A stretch of 63,887 nucleotides of DNA from Gammaproteobacteria bacterium (lineage in GTDB: Bacteria > Pseudomonadota > Gammaproteobacteria > Arenicellales > UBA868), in contig JAAZZE010000005.1 of the NCBI GenBank assembly GCA_014239255.1, forward strand, positions 1 to 63,887. The letters are read 5' to 3'. How positions within the stretch are numbered: position 1 is the first letter of the stretch; every line of letters starts with the position of its first letter. Positions 29,053 to 38,655 of this stretch are shown piece after piece. The position numbers and the translations under genes are program-made. The notes under the pieces were generated by a model, which worked only from the letters and a program-made list of their open reading frames with translations, ran no database searches and was not told the DNA's origin.

Positions 29053-29876
29053 TGAGCCACCATTTGTTGCTGGCACAGGTGATCAATATAGCAACAGCAG
29101 CGGGTGATGTGATTCTCGATGTTTACGAGAAAGAATACGAGATTGCCCACAAGGCTGATGGCTCACCCGTCACCACGGCGGATCATCGTGCTCATGACAT
29201 CATCGTTGAGCAACTTCAAGCCTTGACACCCGATATCCCGGTTTTGTCTGAGGAATCCAAGGGCATTGATGTTGAAGATCGCCTGCAATGGCCACAGTTG
29301 TGGTTGGTTGACCCGCTCGATGGCACCAAGGAGTTTATTCGCCGCAACGGTGAGTTCAGCGTCAATATCGGTCTGGCTGAAAACGGCAAGCCGATCCTCG
29401 GCGTGGTCTACAGTCCATGTACCCGGACCAGCTATTTTGCAGCTCAAGGTACAGGCGCCTGGCGACAGATCGCGCAAAAGCCGGCTCAGCGTATACAGGT
29501 AGATTCCTATGACCCCTCCCGGCCACGAATGGTTGCCAGTCGCTCGCATTCCGGCGAGGCGGTAAACGCGTTTCGTGATGCGCTCACAGCAGCGAGCGGA
29601 AATGTTCCCCAGATCGTCAGCATGGGTAGTGCGCTAAAGGCTTGCGTGGTCGCGCAGGGTGATGCTGATGTGTATCCGCGGTTTGGCCCTACCTCGGAAT
29701 GGGATACCTGTGCATCCCACTGCATACTGAATGAGGCCGGCGGTCAACTGGTTGATTGCAAAGGTGTGGAGTTGAATTACAACAAAGCGAGCGTCCTCAA
29801 TCCCTGGTTTCTTGCTATCGGTGACTCGAATGCTGACTGGCTTCGGCTTTGCCCTCCAGAGCCCATGCAGGGCTAA
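29052..29876 (+). CDS. cysQ: 3'(2'),5'-bisphosphate nucleotidase CysQ
   Basis: LSEESKGIDVEDRLQW, WLVDPLDGTKEFIRRNGEFSVNIGL, GPTSEWDTCASHCILNEAGG; GTG start. Confidence 0.93.
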   Translation: MSHHLLLAQVINIATAAGDVILDVYEKEYEIAHKADGSPVTTADHRAHDIIVEQLQALTPDIPVLSEESKGIDVEDRLQWPQLWLVDPLDGTKEFIRRNGEFSVNIGLAENGKPILGVVYSPCTRTSYFAAQGTGAWRQIAQKPAQRIQVDSYDPSRPRMVASRSHSGEAVNAFRDALTAASGNVPQIVSMGSALKACVVAQGDADVYPRFGPTSEWDTCASHCILNEAGGQLVDCKGVELNYNKASVLNPWFLAIGDSNADWLRLCPPEPMQG

Positions 29877-29969
29877 CACGGCGTCGGGCTGACCTGTCAA
29901 GGCGATGGCCCGCCCCGGACTATAATTACGCTGGCGTCAGACCGAGTGGGCCGAGTGCCCCCAATCAAC

Positions 29970-30800
29970 ATGCGCAAGCTTCCTTTTACCAAGATGCACT
30001 CGTTGGGCAATGATTTTGTCATGCTCGATGGTGTGCGCACGCCACTGGACCTTGACACCGTTATGGTGAAACAGTTGGCAGATCGCAATCACGGCGTTGG
30101 TTGTGACCAGTTGATCGTAGCGCAGCCAGCGATTGGTGACGCGGACTTTTTCATGCGTATTTTCAATGCCGACGGTAGCGAGTCCGGCCAGTGTGGCAAC
30201 GGAGCGCGGTGTTTTGGCCGTTTTCTGATCGAGCAAGGCCTTACCGAGCGCCGTGAACTTGAAATACAGACCATCAGTACACGTATCCGTTTGACGGTAG
30301 CTGACAACTGGCAGATCACGGCACAACTTGCGGCCCCCAGTTTCGAACCCCGGGATATCCCTTTTAACGCGCCGGCCGTCGCCGATGATTATCCGATTGT
30401 CGTTGGGGGGGAATCGCACCGGATCGGAACCGTATCGATGGGCAATCCCCACGCGGTGCTGATCGTCGATGATATTGATGTCGCTGGGGTGGATCAGTTG
30501 GGTCCAATGCTCGAGTGTCACTCCGATTTCCCGCAGCGCACCAATGTGGGTTTTGTCCAAGTGGTTGACAGACAGACCTTGCGCCTGCGGGTCTGGGAGC
30601 GCGGTGTGGGGGAAACGCTTGCCTGCGGTAGCGGGGCTTGCGCAGCTGTTGCCGTGTGTCGTTTGCAGGATCGGATTGATGATACGGTTTGTGTGACGCT
30701 CCCGGGCGGCCCACTCAGCGTGACATGGCCGGGCCATGGTCCTATCAGTATGAATGGTCGGGTCGTGAGCGTTTTTGATGGACAGTGGCCGATTTTTTGA
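29970..30800 (+). CDS. dapF: Diaminopimelate epimerase
   Basis: FTKMHSLGNDFVMLDG, MRIFNADGSESGQCGNGARCFGRF, ETLACGSGACAAVAV. Confidence 0.96.
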   Translation: MRKLPFTKMHSLGNDFVMLDGVRTPLDLDTVMVKQLADRNHGVGCDQLIVAQPAIGDADFFMRIFNADGSESGQCGNGARCFGRFLIEQGLTERRELEIQTISTRIRLTVADNWQITAQLAAPSFEPRDIPFNAPAVADDYPIVVGGESHRIGTVSMGNPHAVLIVDDIDVAGVDQLGPMLECHSDFPQRTNVGFVQVVDRQTLRLRVWERGVGETLACGSGACAAVAVCRLQDRIDDTVCVTLPGGPLSVTWPGHGPISMNGRVVSVFDGQWPIF

Positions 30801-31518
30801 TATGACCTCGCGCCGGACTTCTGACGATACGCCAGGGCTTGGCCTTGAGGAGCGGGAAGTTGCGGATTTCCTGCGCCGTCACCCGGATTTCTTTGAGCGC
30901 CACCTCGCCTTGTTAACTGAGTTGGTAGTTCCTCATTCGGGTCGTACCGGTGCGGTATCGCTGCTGGAACGCCAGGTTACCGTCCTGCGTGACCAGCTTG
31001 GTGCTGAACGTGGTCGCTTGAAGTTGTTAATGAACGCGGCGCGCGAAAACAGCCGGCTACAACAGCGGCTACAACGCTGTTTTCAGGCGATCATCTGCAC
31101 CTGTGATTTCAGTGACCTGATACGTGGTGTGCCCGAGGTGTTGCAAAAGGAGTTTGATCTGGATAGCGTTGTTGTCAAATTTCTCGATACGGTTGTGGGC
31201 ACGGCGGCGCCGGTACAAGCTCTCGTGGCTTGTTCTGATGAAACAGTACAGGCACTGATTCAGCGTTTTCAGGGAAACGCCTGTTTGGTCGAGGCACCAC
31301 CATCGGCTGAGGTGATGTGTCACCTTCCACCGGCCATCGCTTCGCGGGTTGGTTCATGTGCAGTGGTACCGATATGCAATGCAGATCAGGTTCTACTTGG
31401 CTGGGTGATCCTGGCTGCTCATGATTCGCAGCGCTATCGTGCAGATATGGACACGGTGCTTCTTGAGGGGCTGGGAGGGCTGATCGGTGCCGCCTGCAGC
31501 CGCCTTAATCTTCCCTGA
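30775..31518 (+). CDS. DUF484 family protein
   Basis: EEREVADFLRRHPDFFERHLALLTELVVPHSGRTGAVSLLERQVTVLRDQL; between dapF and xerC. Confidence 0.9.
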   Translation: MMDSGRFFDMTSRRTSDDTPGLGLEEREVADFLRRHPDFFERHLALLTELVVPHSGRTGAVSLLERQVTVLRDQLGAERGRLKLLMNAARENSRLQQRLQRCFQAIICTCDFSDLIRGVPEVLQKEFDLDSVVVKFLDTVVGTAAPVQALVACSDETVQALIQRFQGNACLVEAPPSAEVMCHLPPAIASRVGSCAVVPICNADQVLLGWVILAAHDSQRYRADMDTVLLEGLGGLIGAACSRLNLP

Positions 31519-31527
31519 GTTCGGGTT

Positions 31528-32430
31528 ATGACTGGCATAGACAATTTGGTCAGCGCTTTTCTTGATTACCTGCGTTACGAGCGCCGATTTTCCACTCACA
31601 CTGTGTCGGCGTATGAACGTGACCTTGCGCGGCTTGTCACATTTGCTGCCGAGCGTGGTGTCAGTAATCTGCTCAAGCTTGCGCCAGCGCAGGCGCGGTT
31701 GTTTCCGGCGCGTTTACGCCATGCGGGACTGGCCAGCCGCTCTATCAGCCGTAGTCTGTCAGCTGCGCGTTCGTGTTATCGCTACTGGCTGCGTGAGAAA
31801 CGAATCAAGGCCAACCCCTTTGAGGGCGTTTCGGCCCCGCGCGGCCAGCGCAAACTGCCCAGCACGCTCAATATTGAACAAGCGGCACAACTCGTTGCAA
31901 TCAAGCCGCGCTTGGACCTGGACTACCGCGACCGGGCAATGCTCGAGCTGTTTTACTCGTCAGGCCTGCGTTTGTCCGAATTGGCGGGTACGGATCTCAA
32001 GGATATTGATCTCACCACTTGTACTATTGTGATTACTGGCAAGGGAGGGAAGACTCGAGTGGCGCCGGTCGGGCGCTATGCCATCAAGGCCATTACTGAC
32101 TGGCTGGAGCGCCGAGAGACGCTGGTAAAGCCGGAGGAAGTCGCGGTGTTTATCGGACGCCAGGGTACCCGCCTGGGACCGCGAGCGATTCAGAAACGAG
32201 TTCAGATCTGGGCAGCTCGTCAGGGGCTGGGGCGCGGCGTACACCCGCACATGCTCCGTCACTCCTTCGCCAGCCACCTGTTGGAATCAAGTTCAGACTT
32301 ACGTGCGGTGCAGGAATTGCTGGGTCATGCCGATATCTCGACCACTCAGGTGTACACGCATCTTGATTTTCAGCATCTCGCCAAGGTTTATGATCAGGCG
32401 CATCCTCGAGCCCGCCGCCGCAAGGGCTGA
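31528..32430 (+). CDS. xerC: Tyrosine recombinase XerC
   Basis: LELFYSSGLRLSELAGTDLKDID, HPHMLRHSFASHLLESSSDLRAVQELLGHADISTTQVYTHLDF. Confidence 0.95.
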   Translation: MTGIDNLVSAFLDYLRYERRFSTHTVSAYERDLARLVTFAAERGVSNLLKLAPAQARLFPARLRHAGLASRSISRSLSAARSCYRYWLREKRIKANPFEGVSAPRGQRKLPSTLNIEQAAQLVAIKPRLDLDYRDRAMLELFYSSGLRLSELAGTDLKDIDLTTCTIVITGKGGKTRVAPVGRYAIKAITDWLERRETLVKPEEVAVFIGRQGTRLGPRAIQKRVQIWAARQGLGRGVHPHMLRHSFASHLLESSSDLRAVQELLGHADISTTQVYTHLDFQHLAKVYDQAHPRARRRKG

Positions 32431-32828
32431 GCGATAAATGGCCTTGCGTTGTAGCCTGGTTGGCGACGTGGAAGTATTGGTCGATTTCAAGTGTTTCCTC
32501 ACATCGACCTTGGGTATCAGTTCGTTAACGGGTTTGGCCTTTTTGCCGGCTTTGCCGTGCAGTGCGATCCCGCGGGTGTTGCCCGGCATGGTTTGACCTT
32601 AGGAGTTTTCATCTGTGCTGATAATGGCAGGCGCTTTGTCTGCCGGGGATGGCGGGGACCAGACTCTGACCTTCAGATTTCGGATTGTAGGTGGTCAGGG
32701 CAGACTGCTAATTTTTGTTTACAGTTAGATACGACTAAAGGCTTGATCCACATGGTAATATCGCGCTCTTCGCCGGCCCGCTAGGGTGGCGAGAAGCTGA
32801 ATGAACCCCCTATCTTTGAGGATTTCCC

Positions 32829-34844
32829 ATGTCTTCTGTTGCTTTGGTTCCAGTTATTCTGGGCATCATTGGCCTTATAGCAGCGTTTGCCGTCTATCGC
32901 GCTTTACTTTCTTATGCTCCCGGCACCGGCAAGGTGACCCAGATCGGTGACCAGATCCATAAAGGTGCGCTGGTCTTCATGCGCCGCGAATACAGCTATC
33001 TTGCGGTATTCGCGATCGTAGTAGGCGTATTGATATTTTTCTCCGATCTGGGCTGGCGTACCACGATCGCATTTTTCATTGGCGCTATTGCTTCGGCCTC
33101 GGCTGGGTACATCGGCATGTTTGCCGCAACCCAGGCCAACGTGCGCACCACAACCGCAGCCGCTGAAAACGGTGCGGCTGCCGCATTGACTGTGGCATTT
33201 TACGGTGGCTCGATCATGGGTCTTACGGTTGCTGCCATGGGTCTTTTGGGATTGGGAATTCTTTATCTTGCTTTTGGGGGTGATCCGCATACCGCTCACG
33301 TGATTCACGGTTTTGGTATGGGAGCTTCGACGGTGGCACTGTTCTCGCGTGTCGGTGGGGGTATCTTTACCAAGAGCGCAGATGTGGGTGCCGACCTGGT
33401 CGGCAAGATTGAGGCCGGTATTCCAGAGGATGATCCGCGTAACCCCGGGGTGATTGCTGATAACGTAGGCGATAACGTCGGCGATGTGGCCGGGATGGGT
33501 TCGGATATCTTTGAATCCTATTGTGGCGCTATGATTGCCTCTATTGCGATAGCGGCTACCCTCGGGCCTGAGGTGCTGGACACCTTGGCTGGTGGCGATC
33601 AGAGCAAACTCATGTTCTTGCCGCTGGCGCTGGCCTCGGTCGGAATCCTGTGTTCGCTGGCAGGCATCGCCCTGGTTAAGGGTGCCTCGAGCAAGGCTCC
33701 CGAGACGGCACTGCGTACCGGCACCATTGGGGCCTCAGTCATATTTATTGTTGCCGCCCTGGCGCTGGTCCATTGGTCTGATATCAGCCTTAACATCTGG
33801 TGGTCGGTTGTGGTCGGCGCCCTTGGTGGCATCGTCATTGGCCTGGTGACCGAGTACTACACCGCCGGCAGTCCGGTGCGCAAGATCGCCCGAGCCGGTG
33901 AAACTGGCCCAGCGACGGTGATGATTGCCGGGCTTTCGATCGGCATGCAGTCCGTAGTGGTGCCGGTACTGATGCTGTGCGCCATCATCTGGATTGCCAG
34001 TTCATTGTCTGGCCTTTACGGGGTTGGTATTGCCGCAGTCGGTATGCTGGCTACCGTTGGTATTACCATGGCAATTGATGCCTACGGGCCAGTTGCTGAC
34101 AACGCTGGCGGCATTGCCGAGATGGCAGGCCTGGGCGAGGAAGTACGCGAGATTACCGATTCGCTGGATGAACTGGGCAATACCACTGCGGCGATTGGCA
34201 AAGGTTTTGCCATCGGCGCGGCAGCACTGGCCGCCCTTGCAATCATCTCGGCTTATATCGAGACCGTGGCTCAGCGCCTGCCAGACTTCAGTTTGCAGAT
34301 CAATGATCCGATTGTTCTGACGGGTATGTTTTTGGGCAGTATCTTCCCGTTCCTGGTCAGCAGCCTGACGATGACTGCGGTGGGTGATGCGGCCTTTGAA
34401 ATGATTCGCGAGATTCGACGTCAGTTCAAGGAGATTCCAGGCCTTCTGGAAGGCACTGCGGAGCCGGATACAGCCCGTTGCGTGGATATTGCCACCACGG
34501 CTGCGCTCAAGCGTATGGTCGCGCCAGGCGTGCTGGCTGTAGGCGCACCGGTGGTCGTCGGCTTTACCCTCGGCCCGGCGGCACTGGGTGGCATGCTTGG
34601 TGGTGCACTGCTCGGCTGTGTGCTGCTTGCGCTGACCATGGCCAATGCTGGTGGGGCCTGGGACAATGCCAAGAAGTACGTCGAGAAGGGTAACCTCGGC
34701 GGCAAGGGTTCCGACGTGCACAAGGCTGTTGTAGTCGGAGATACCGTAGGGGATCCATTTAAGGATACCTCAGGACCTTCGATGAATATTTTGATCAATG
34801 TGATGGCGATCGTTTCACTTGTGATTGCCCCGCTTTTGGGCTAA
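32829..34844 (+). CDS. hppA: Membrane-bound cation-translocating pyrophosphatase (K+-dependent type)
   Basis: [70 protein letters not shown]. Confidence 0.95.
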   Translation: MSSVALVPVILGIIGLIAAFAVYRALLSYAPGTGKVTQIGDQIHKGALVFMRREYSYLAVFAIVVGVLIFFSDLGWRTTIAFFIGAIASASAGYIGMFAATQANVRTTTAAAENGAAAALTVAFYGGSIMGLTVAAMGLLGLGILYLAFGGDPHTAHVIHGFGMGASTVALFSRVGGGIFTKSADVGADLVGKIEAGIPEDDPRNPGVIADNVGDNVGDVAGMGSDIFESYCGAMIASIAIAATLGPEVLDTLAGGDQSKLMFLPLALASVGILCSLAGIALVKGASSKAPETALRTGTIGASVIFIVAALALVHWSDISLNIWWSVVVGALGGIVIGLVTEYYTAGSPVRKIARAGETGPATVMIAGLSIGMQSVVVPVLMLCAIIWIASSLSGLYGVGIAAVGMLATVGITMAIDAYGPVADNAGGIAEMAGLGEEVREITDSLDELGNTTAAIGKGFAIGAAALAALAIISAYIETVAQRLPDFSLQINDPIVLTGMFLGSIFPFLVSSLTMTAVGDAAFEMIREIRRQFKEIPGLLEGTAEPDTARCVDIATTAALKRMVAPGVLAVGAPVVVGFTLGPAALGGMLGGALLGCVLLALTMANAGGAWDNAKKYVEKGNLGGKGSDVHKAVVVGDTVGDPFKDTSGPSMNILINVMAIVSLVIAPLLG

Positions 34845-34897
34845 AAAATGAAAACATCTTAGGTTATTACCCCAAGGATGGGTGAGGGGAATAGTGG

Positions 34898-34924
34898 GGC
34901 CGGCGTTAAGCCGGCCTTTTTTTT
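34898..34924 (+). terminator. Intrinsic terminator after hppA
   Basis: GGCCGGC-GTTAA-GCCGGCC followed by T8. Confidence 0.88.
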
Positions 34925-34986
34925 GTGCTCCGGACGGTTGACAATAGCCTTTTACACAAAGTGAATTGGTTGACTATAAAGAACTG

Positions 34987-35520
34987 ATGGAAATTGTCAC
35001 CAGAGCGGCGGCTGAGGCCGATCTTAAGGCGGTGCATGCTATCTATGCGCAAGAGGTATTGCACGGTACCGCCTCTTTTGAACTCGATCCGCCGGCTCCG
35101 GCTTTGATCAATGAGCGCTGGCAAATGGCTAAGGATGCGGGACTGCCTTACCTGGTGGCGCAGATCGACGAAAGGGTGGCCGGTTTTGCCTATGCTTTGC
35201 CGTATCGCTCCCGTCCGGCCTATCGTTATACCGTGGAGCATTCGATTTATGTCGAGGCGGGTTCGCGCCGACAGGGGATTGGGGCACAGCTTTTTGGTGA
35301 TCTGATTGATGCCTGCACCGCCTGGGGTGCCCGGCAGATGATTGGCATTATTGGTGACAGTGCCAACGGGGCTTCCATCCGTGCGCATGAGCAGGCCGGG
35401 TTCAGACAAGTTGGAACTTTGGAGAATGTAGGATGGAAATTCGGTCACTGGCTGGATACAGTGGTGGTCCAGCGTACACTTGGCGTGGGCAATGACGAAC
35501 CGCCGGGAGAAAATCTGTGA
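34987..35520 (+). CDS. GNAT N-acetyltransferase (phosphinothricin acetyltransferase-like)
   Basis: AEADLKAVHAIYAQEVLHGTASFE, YVEAGSRRQGIGAQLFGDLID, GWKFGHWLDTVVVQR. Confidence 0.88.
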   Translation: MEIVTRAAAEADLKAVHAIYAQEVLHGTASFELDPPAPALINERWQMAKDAGLPYLVAQIDERVAGFAYALPYRSRPAYRYTVEHSIYVEAGSRRQGIGAQLFGDLIDACTAWGARQMIGIIGDSANGASIRAHEQAGFRQVGTLENVGWKFGHWLDTVVVQRTLGVGNDEPPGENL

Positions 35521-36164
35521 GTTTTGTAATGCCCTGCACTGTTGACCACCTGGTGGTAGCGGCCGCGTCTCTTGATGCCGGGTGCACTTTTGTTGCGGAT
35601 CTTCTGGGTGAGTCACCGCTGCCTGGCGGAGTTCATCCACAACTCGGCACTCATAATGCCGTATTGTCGCTGGGTGGATCGGTATATCTTGAAGTGATCG
35701 CGATTGACCCTGATGGTAAGACACCCGCCTTTCCCCGCTGGTTTTCTCTTGACAGTGATCAGACCCGGGCCGACCTTGAGGCCAGCCCGCGGCTGCTGAC
35801 CTGGGTGGTACGCACACCCGCAATCGCATCGCTGACACAATTGGATGCATATGCCGGTTGCAAAGTGCGCCCCATGTCGCGCGCCCACCTGCGGTGGGAA
35901 TTTGCATTTACCTCCGATGGGGAGTGCCTTGCCGGCGGATTGTTACCCCATGTGATTCAGTGGCAGGGGTCCGCACACCCGGCGGATGTACTGCCAGAGG
36001 GGAATTGCCGGTTCAGTGGCCTACACGGCGAATCTTTGGATGCAGTCCAGATCAACCTGACGTTACAACAGATGGATCTGGATGATTCGCTGCAGTGTGC
36101 CGAATCGGATACCACATCGTTTTGGGCGCTTATCGATACACCGCATGGATCGATTCGCCTCTGA
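35517..36164 (+). CDS. VOC/glyoxalase-like domain protein
   Basis: VDHLVVAAASLDAGCTFVADLLG, GTHNAVLSLGGSVYLEVIAIDPDG; GTGA overlap with the upstream GNAT gene. Confidence 0.8.
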   Translation: MSFVMPCTVDHLVVAAASLDAGCTFVADLLGESPLPGGVHPQLGTHNAVLSLGGSVYLEVIAIDPDGKTPAFPRWFSLDSDQTRADLEASPRLLTWVVRTPAIASLTQLDAYAGCKVRPMSRAHLRWEFAFTSDGECLAGGLLPHVIQWQGSAHPADVLPEGNCRFSGLHGESLDAVQINLTLQQMDLDDSLQCAESDTTSFWALIDTPHGSIRL

Positions 36165-36197
36165 CGGGCGTGACCGCACTCCAGGGAAAAAGAGCAG

Positions 36198-37232
36198 ATG
36201 CGCGTTGACGGCGGCACCAAGCGTGCCTATCCGGATTGGCTGGGAGCGTTACAACTGCTGTCCACATTCCGGCGCAATCTCGGTGATCGCTTGCCACAGA
36301 CTGTGGTTCATAGCGGTACTGAGGTCGATATTTATCAGCCGGCCAGCGCACCGCGGGCAACGGCTATCTTTGTGCCCGGCCTTGCGATCCGCGGTCGTGA
36401 AGATCCCAGGATCCGAAATCTGGGCTGGGCGCTACGCGCGACTGGTCTGCGGGTGCTGATCCCGGATGTCCCTAGTATCCGCGCCCTGAAGATATCGGTT
36501 GACCAACCCGATGAGGTACAGCAATTGCTCGAATCACTGGCGGCTGATTCGACCATGGTAACGACACCCGGACTGTCTTTGTTATCGGTGTCGTTCTCTG
36601 GAATTTTCGTACTGCGTGCAGCGCTTAGCACAGTGCTGGCCCAGCGGTTGCACGCTTTGTGTCTCATCGGCGGTTACTTTGATATTGAGCGGGTAGCGTC
36701 TTTTCTGATCAACTCAGATCGTGCTGACCCCTATGGTCGGCTGGTCATCGCCCGCAGTTACTACAGCAATGATGATCCGAAATTGGCCCCCGTACACGAA
36801 GTACTGTCGCGCTGTGTTGAGGCATCGGCCCTGGACAATACCGGACCGAACGACCTGGACACCCTTTTCGATAGATCTGATCCGGTTGAGGCAGGACTGC
36901 ACCGATTACTGACCGACCCGCACGAGCGGCAGGGTTTCTGCCGCCAGATAATCACAATGTTTAATGATTCCTGGTCAGGTTACCGGGTGCCTGGCCATTT
37001 CCCACTCGATATGCCGCCGGTGTTTTTGCTGCATGGGCGACAAGACCGGGTGATTCCACCCGAGGAGTCGTGTCGTCTCGCCCAATTACTGCAAGACAGG
37101 GGTGTCTCACATCGCCTGTGCGTGACCGATTTCCTTGGGCATGGCGACACCGCGATATCGTTAGCTCGACTGTCCCAACTTTATCGTCTGCTCGCGGGAT
37201 TTGCCTGGTTCCTGGGGTATACGCGCAACTGA
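36198..37232 (+). CDS. Alpha/beta hydrolase
   Basis: TAIFVPGLAIRGREDPRI, LLSVSFSGIFVLRAALS, PPVFLLHGRQDRVIPPEESCRLA, LGHGDTA. Confidence 0.75.
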   Translation: MRVDGGTKRAYPDWLGALQLLSTFRRNLGDRLPQTVVHSGTEVDIYQPASAPRATAIFVPGLAIRGREDPRIRNLGWALRATGLRVLIPDVPSIRALKISVDQPDEVQQLLESLAADSTMVTTPGLSLLSVSFSGIFVLRAALSTVLAQRLHALCLIGGYFDIERVASFLINSDRADPYGRLVIARSYYSNDDPKLAPVHEVLSRCVEASALDNTGPNDLDTLFDRSDPVEAGLHRLLTDPHERQGFCRQIITMFNDSWSGYRVPGHFPLDMPPVFLLHGRQDRVIPPEESCRLAQLLQDRGVSHRLCVTDFLGHGDTAISLARLSQLYRLLAGFAWFLGYTRN

Positions 37233-37249
37233 GATACGTCAGTGGGATC

Positions 37250-37597
37250 TCACGGCGATTCCTGCTCGCGTTTGCCAGCGCAGTGCACACAGTAAAGCTG
37301 AGTTGGGTCCAGCGCCAACCGCGCAGGGGCAATGGCCTCACCGCAGTCATCACACAACCCGTAGTCGGGGTCTTTATCGATACGCACGAGGGTACGGGCA
37401 ATGGCTTCGAGCATTGCTTCGCGTCGGCGGGCCAGCTCCAGTGACATCTGGTGATCCTGTATAGCCGCGGCGCGCGACAGGCGTCCGACACGGGTTTGGT
37501 CGAGTTCCACAGTCTCCACATGACTGAGGTCGGTTTCACCGATCAGTACCTGCCGACGGGCCAACAGTGCTTCGCGAATTTCTTTTCGATCAATCAT
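37250..37597 (-). CDS. TraR/DksA-type C4 zinc-finger protein
   Basis: YGLCDDCGEAIAPARLALDPTQLYCVHCAGKREQ. Confidence 0.88.
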   Translation of the reverse strand: MIDRKEIREALLARRQVLIGETDLSHVETVELDQTRVGRLSRAAAIQDHQMSLELARRREAMLEAIARTLVRIDKDPDYGLCDDCGEAIAPARLALDPTQLYCVHCAGKREQESP

Positions 37598-37764
37598 ACT
37601 TGGCTACCCCCGCATACAGTATGCCGCTCGCCAGCCAACGATCCATTGCTGGCAGCAACGGGCAGTGCAACAGGTTCGCACTGGGTTGTTTTTACCGATG
37701 CCGCGAATCCCCGTGTTCGCCAATCGGGATCGGCAAAAAAGACATTTTTCTTCGTGTTGTAATC

Positions 37765-38637
37765 TTAGAATGCGTAACGCTGCTCAAGCTTGTCGAAATG
37801 ATCCTTGCGCACCATGCGTTGGCGTTCGAGGAAGCTTGCCAGAGGACCGTCCTGGTCCATCTTACCGGTTTCTTTGAGTTGGCCGAGCGCTATTTGCATC
37901 CCGTGAACAGCTGCTTGCAGCGCCACATTTGCGTAAAGTACCAGTGAAAAGCCCATCTCACCCAGTTCGTCTAAGGCCAGGATTGGGGTTTTGCCGCCCA
38001 CGACGAGATTTACCAGTTGCGGCGTTCCGTTGAGCGCCACCGGAATTTTGCACATCTCTTCGATAGACAGCGGCGCTTCGACGAATGTGATGTCGGCCCC
38101 ATCCTCAATGAAGGCCGAAGCGCGTTCCAGCGCCTCGGTAAGGCCGTCGGTGGCGCGTGCGTCGGTGCGAGCAACGATCAGCGTGTGCTCATCCTGCCGG
38201 GTGTCCACCGCGGCTCGAATTCGTGAACGTGCCTCTTTAAGCGGCACCACTTGCTGATCTGAGAAATGGCCACAGCGCTTCGGGGTTGTCTGATCCTCGA
38301 GTTGCACCGCACTGGCACCTGCGCGTTCTAGGGTACGGATGGTATGGCAGACATTGAGCGCATTTCCAAAGCCATTATCCGCATCCACCACAATGGGCAG
38401 TTCAGTCGCGTCGCGAATCGTCGCGGTGTGTTGTGCGATATCGCTCAGACCTACGAATCCCATGTCCGGCATTGCAAGGAAAGTGTTGGTCAGGCCGGCA
38501 CCGGAAAGGTAGACCGCCTCAAAGCCCAGATCTTCGGTTATGCGTGCGGCGAGTGCATTGGCTGCGCCGGGCATCAGCAGCGGGCCGCCGGTCAGAATGC
38601 GGTTTTTAAAAGCGCGGTTGATTTCGTGGTTCATCAT
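37765..38637 (-). CDS. Isocitrate lyase/PEP mutase superfamily carboligase/lyase (methylisocitrate lyase / 2,3-dimethylmalate lyase-like)
   Basis: VVDADNGFGNALNV, GASAVQLEDQTTPKRCGHF, ARTDARATDGL. Confidence 0.87.
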   Translation of the reverse strand: MMNHEINRAFKNRILTGGPLLMPGAANALAARITEDLGFEAVYLSGAGLTNTFLAMPDMGFVGLSDIAQHTATIRDATELPIVVDADNGFGNALNVCHTIRTLERAGASAVQLEDQTTPKRCGHFSDQQVVPLKEARSRIRAAVDTRQDEHTLIVARTDARATDGLTEALERASAFIEDGADITFVEAPLSIEEMCKIPVALNGTPQLVNLVVGGKTPILALDELGEMGFSLVLYANVALQAAVHGMQIALGQLKETGKMDQDGPLASFLERQRMVRKDHFDKLEQRYAF

Positions 38638-38655
38638 TGGGCGTAACTCTTTTCG

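Noticed and set aside
29937-30737. 266-aa minus-strand ORF
   Set aside because: Fully antisense to dapF, whose motifs are unambiguous.
31528-32430. Tyrosine recombinase as evidence of an integrated mobile element
   Set aside because: Sits in the conserved dapF-DUF484-xerC order and matches XerC; no att repeats or cargo genes.
34002-34721. 239-aa minus-strand ORF
   Set aside because: Antisense to hppA; no domain signal.
34906-35907. 333-aa minus-strand ORF, one of the longest non-assigned ORFs
   Set aside because: Antisense to the GNAT and VOC genes, which have clear family motifs; translation has no recognisable fold and begins inside the terminator region. Treated as frame shadow.
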